A stretch of DNA of 64,000 nucleotides. It comes from Acidianus manzaensis (GTDB lineage Archaea; Thermoproteota; Thermoprotei_A; Sulfolobales; Sulfolobaceae). Where the stretch lies: positions 1,874,501-1,938,500 of the forward strand of contig NZ_CP020477.1 of NCBI RefSeq assembly GCF_002116695.1, given 5' to 3'. The notes beneath the pieces are model-generated. The model was not told the origin of the DNA and did not search any database. It saw nothing but the letters and a program-made list of their open reading frames with translations. Below are positions 63,485 through 64,000 of this stretch, one piece after another. The translations under genes were made by a program, and so were the position numbers. The stretch's first letter is position 1. Every line of letters begins with the position of its first letter.

Positions 63485-64000
63485 ATGTTTTTAGAGAATA
63501 TAATAGACAATTCAAGTTTAATTATCTCATACTACTATTCTGTAAACTTAACTATTTTGATGAATTTCGCATCTATATTACACAAAAAACGAAATAAAAA
63601 TATATGTATAGCAAATTACGGAAAAATAAAATGGGAATTTTATCCTTATGAAATTGATTTTCCTATAAGATGTGACGAAAACTCTGCATTGCTAATATTT
63701 GAAGCAGAAAGCGAAAAAGAAATACCGGATAAAAAATTCTCTTTAATTACTTCATATAAAAATCTAAAAATTGATGCCATAAAAATAAAAATTGATAAAA
63801 CAAGCAATAATTTATACAAGGCTATAGTAAAAGATAATGTAATCTCATTATTCAAAATAAATGAAGGAAAAATTATCGAAGAAAGATTAGATAATACTTA
63901 TACTGAAATATTAAATATAATTAATGATTTAGGAGGTACCTGCGATTTAAAAGACCTTCTTAATATCTCTTCTAAAAAACTTAACACAACAAAAGAAGAA
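63485..64000 (+). CDS. Hypothetical protein, truncated by the window edge
   Basis: An open frame of 172 codons from ATG 63485 runs off the window without a stop. Unrecognised. The N-terminal 150 residues look like a mixed alpha/beta domain (FEAESEKEIPDKKFSLI and YKAIVKDNVISLFKI strands). The last part (YTEILNIINDLGGTCDLKDLLNISSKKL) resembles the start of a winged-helix domain, so a regulator is possible. The gene is divergent from hisC, with overlapping promoters. The minus-strand open frame in the same place is a shadow. Confidence 0.7.
   Translation, partial: MFLENIIDNSSLIISYYYSVNLTILMNFASILHKKRNKNICIANYGKIKWEFYPYEIDFPIRCDENSALLIFEAESEKEIPDKKFSLITSYKNLKIDAIKIKIDKTSNNLYKAIVKDNVISLFKINEGKIIEERLDNTYTEILNIINDLGGTCDLKDLLNISSKKLNTTKEE

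Noticed and set aside
63646..63855. 69-codon minus-strand frame near the right edge
   Set aside because: Lies opposite the 172-codon plus-strand frame from 63485, which has a well-placed TATA box and more protein-like composition.

Overview
This window looks like a chromosomal segment of a thermoacidophilic archaeon of the order Sulfolobales. It is AT-rich (roughly 30% G+C by eye) and gene-dense. It carries order-specific markers: a CdvB-type ESCRT-III paralogue, a B12-binding radical SAM protein that fits the GDGT ring synthase GrsA, an ArgX/LysX-type ligase, a CtaB-type heme farnesyltransferase, an adenosine-specific kinase, TldD/TldE and wybutosine and archaeosine tRNA-modification genes. 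From memory, the gene order from the arginine block to the histidine block matches Sulfolobus acidocaldarius closely. Genus cannot be fixed from the sequence alone; Acidianus or a close relative fits the low G+C. I see no rRNA, tRNA, CRISPR array, intact insertion sequence or integrated element.

Layout. 0.4-21 kb is a mosaic of short units: a sugar kinase convergent with a gamma-glutamyltransferase; a MazG/TmcA unit; heme a assembly genes (CtaA-like and CtaB); an amino-acid permease with a universal stress protein; a tldD-tldE pair; a NikR-like regulator, B3/B4 protein and homoserine dehydrogenase operon; an enoyl-CoA hydratase; an AmrS-type radical SAM enzyme; and several small membrane or cysteine-rich proteins. 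21.7-29.6 kb is an arginine/carbamoyl-phosphate block (argG, argH, carA, carB, argX, all on the minus strand), with a 46-residue ribbon-helix-helix regulator just upstream of argG. 30.2-38.9 kb is a minus-strand purine operon, purC-purS-purQ-purL-purF-purF2-purD-purM. 39-45 kb holds RNA-modification and GTPase genes, dihydrolipoamide dehydrogenase, CdvB3 and a PhoU-like protein. 45.2-51 kb is a bipolar pyrimidine locus, pyrEF with a JAMM-like gene one way and pyrBI-pyrK-like-pyrCD the other. 51-57 kb contains small proteins, MarC, an Lrp regulator, grsA, serS and a MIP18-family gene. 57-63.4 kb is a compact histidine operon, hisC-G-A-B-F-D-E-H-I. A divergent gene runs off the right edge.

How the genes work together. 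Carbamoyl phosphate from CarAB feeds both arginine (ArgG/ArgH) and pyrimidine (PyrB) synthesis; the purine, pyrimidine and histidine blocks all draw on PRPP. Two initiation styles are visible. Many first genes have a TATA box centred about 26 bases upstream of the start codon, implying leaderless mRNA. Many internal operon genes have an AGGTGAT-like Shine-Dalgarno 3-5 bases before the start.

Most notable: purS has no standard start codon, and the Shine-Dalgarno spacing points to an ACG where ATG is expected. The second PurF copy keeps its PRPP loop but has lost the glutaminase active site. hisC also appears to extend upstream without a standard start. The tiny ribbon-helix-helix gene and its inverted repeat sit at the arginine promoter. 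I did not find a convincing wholly new multi-gene system; this is mainly a core-metabolism region with a few odd genes.
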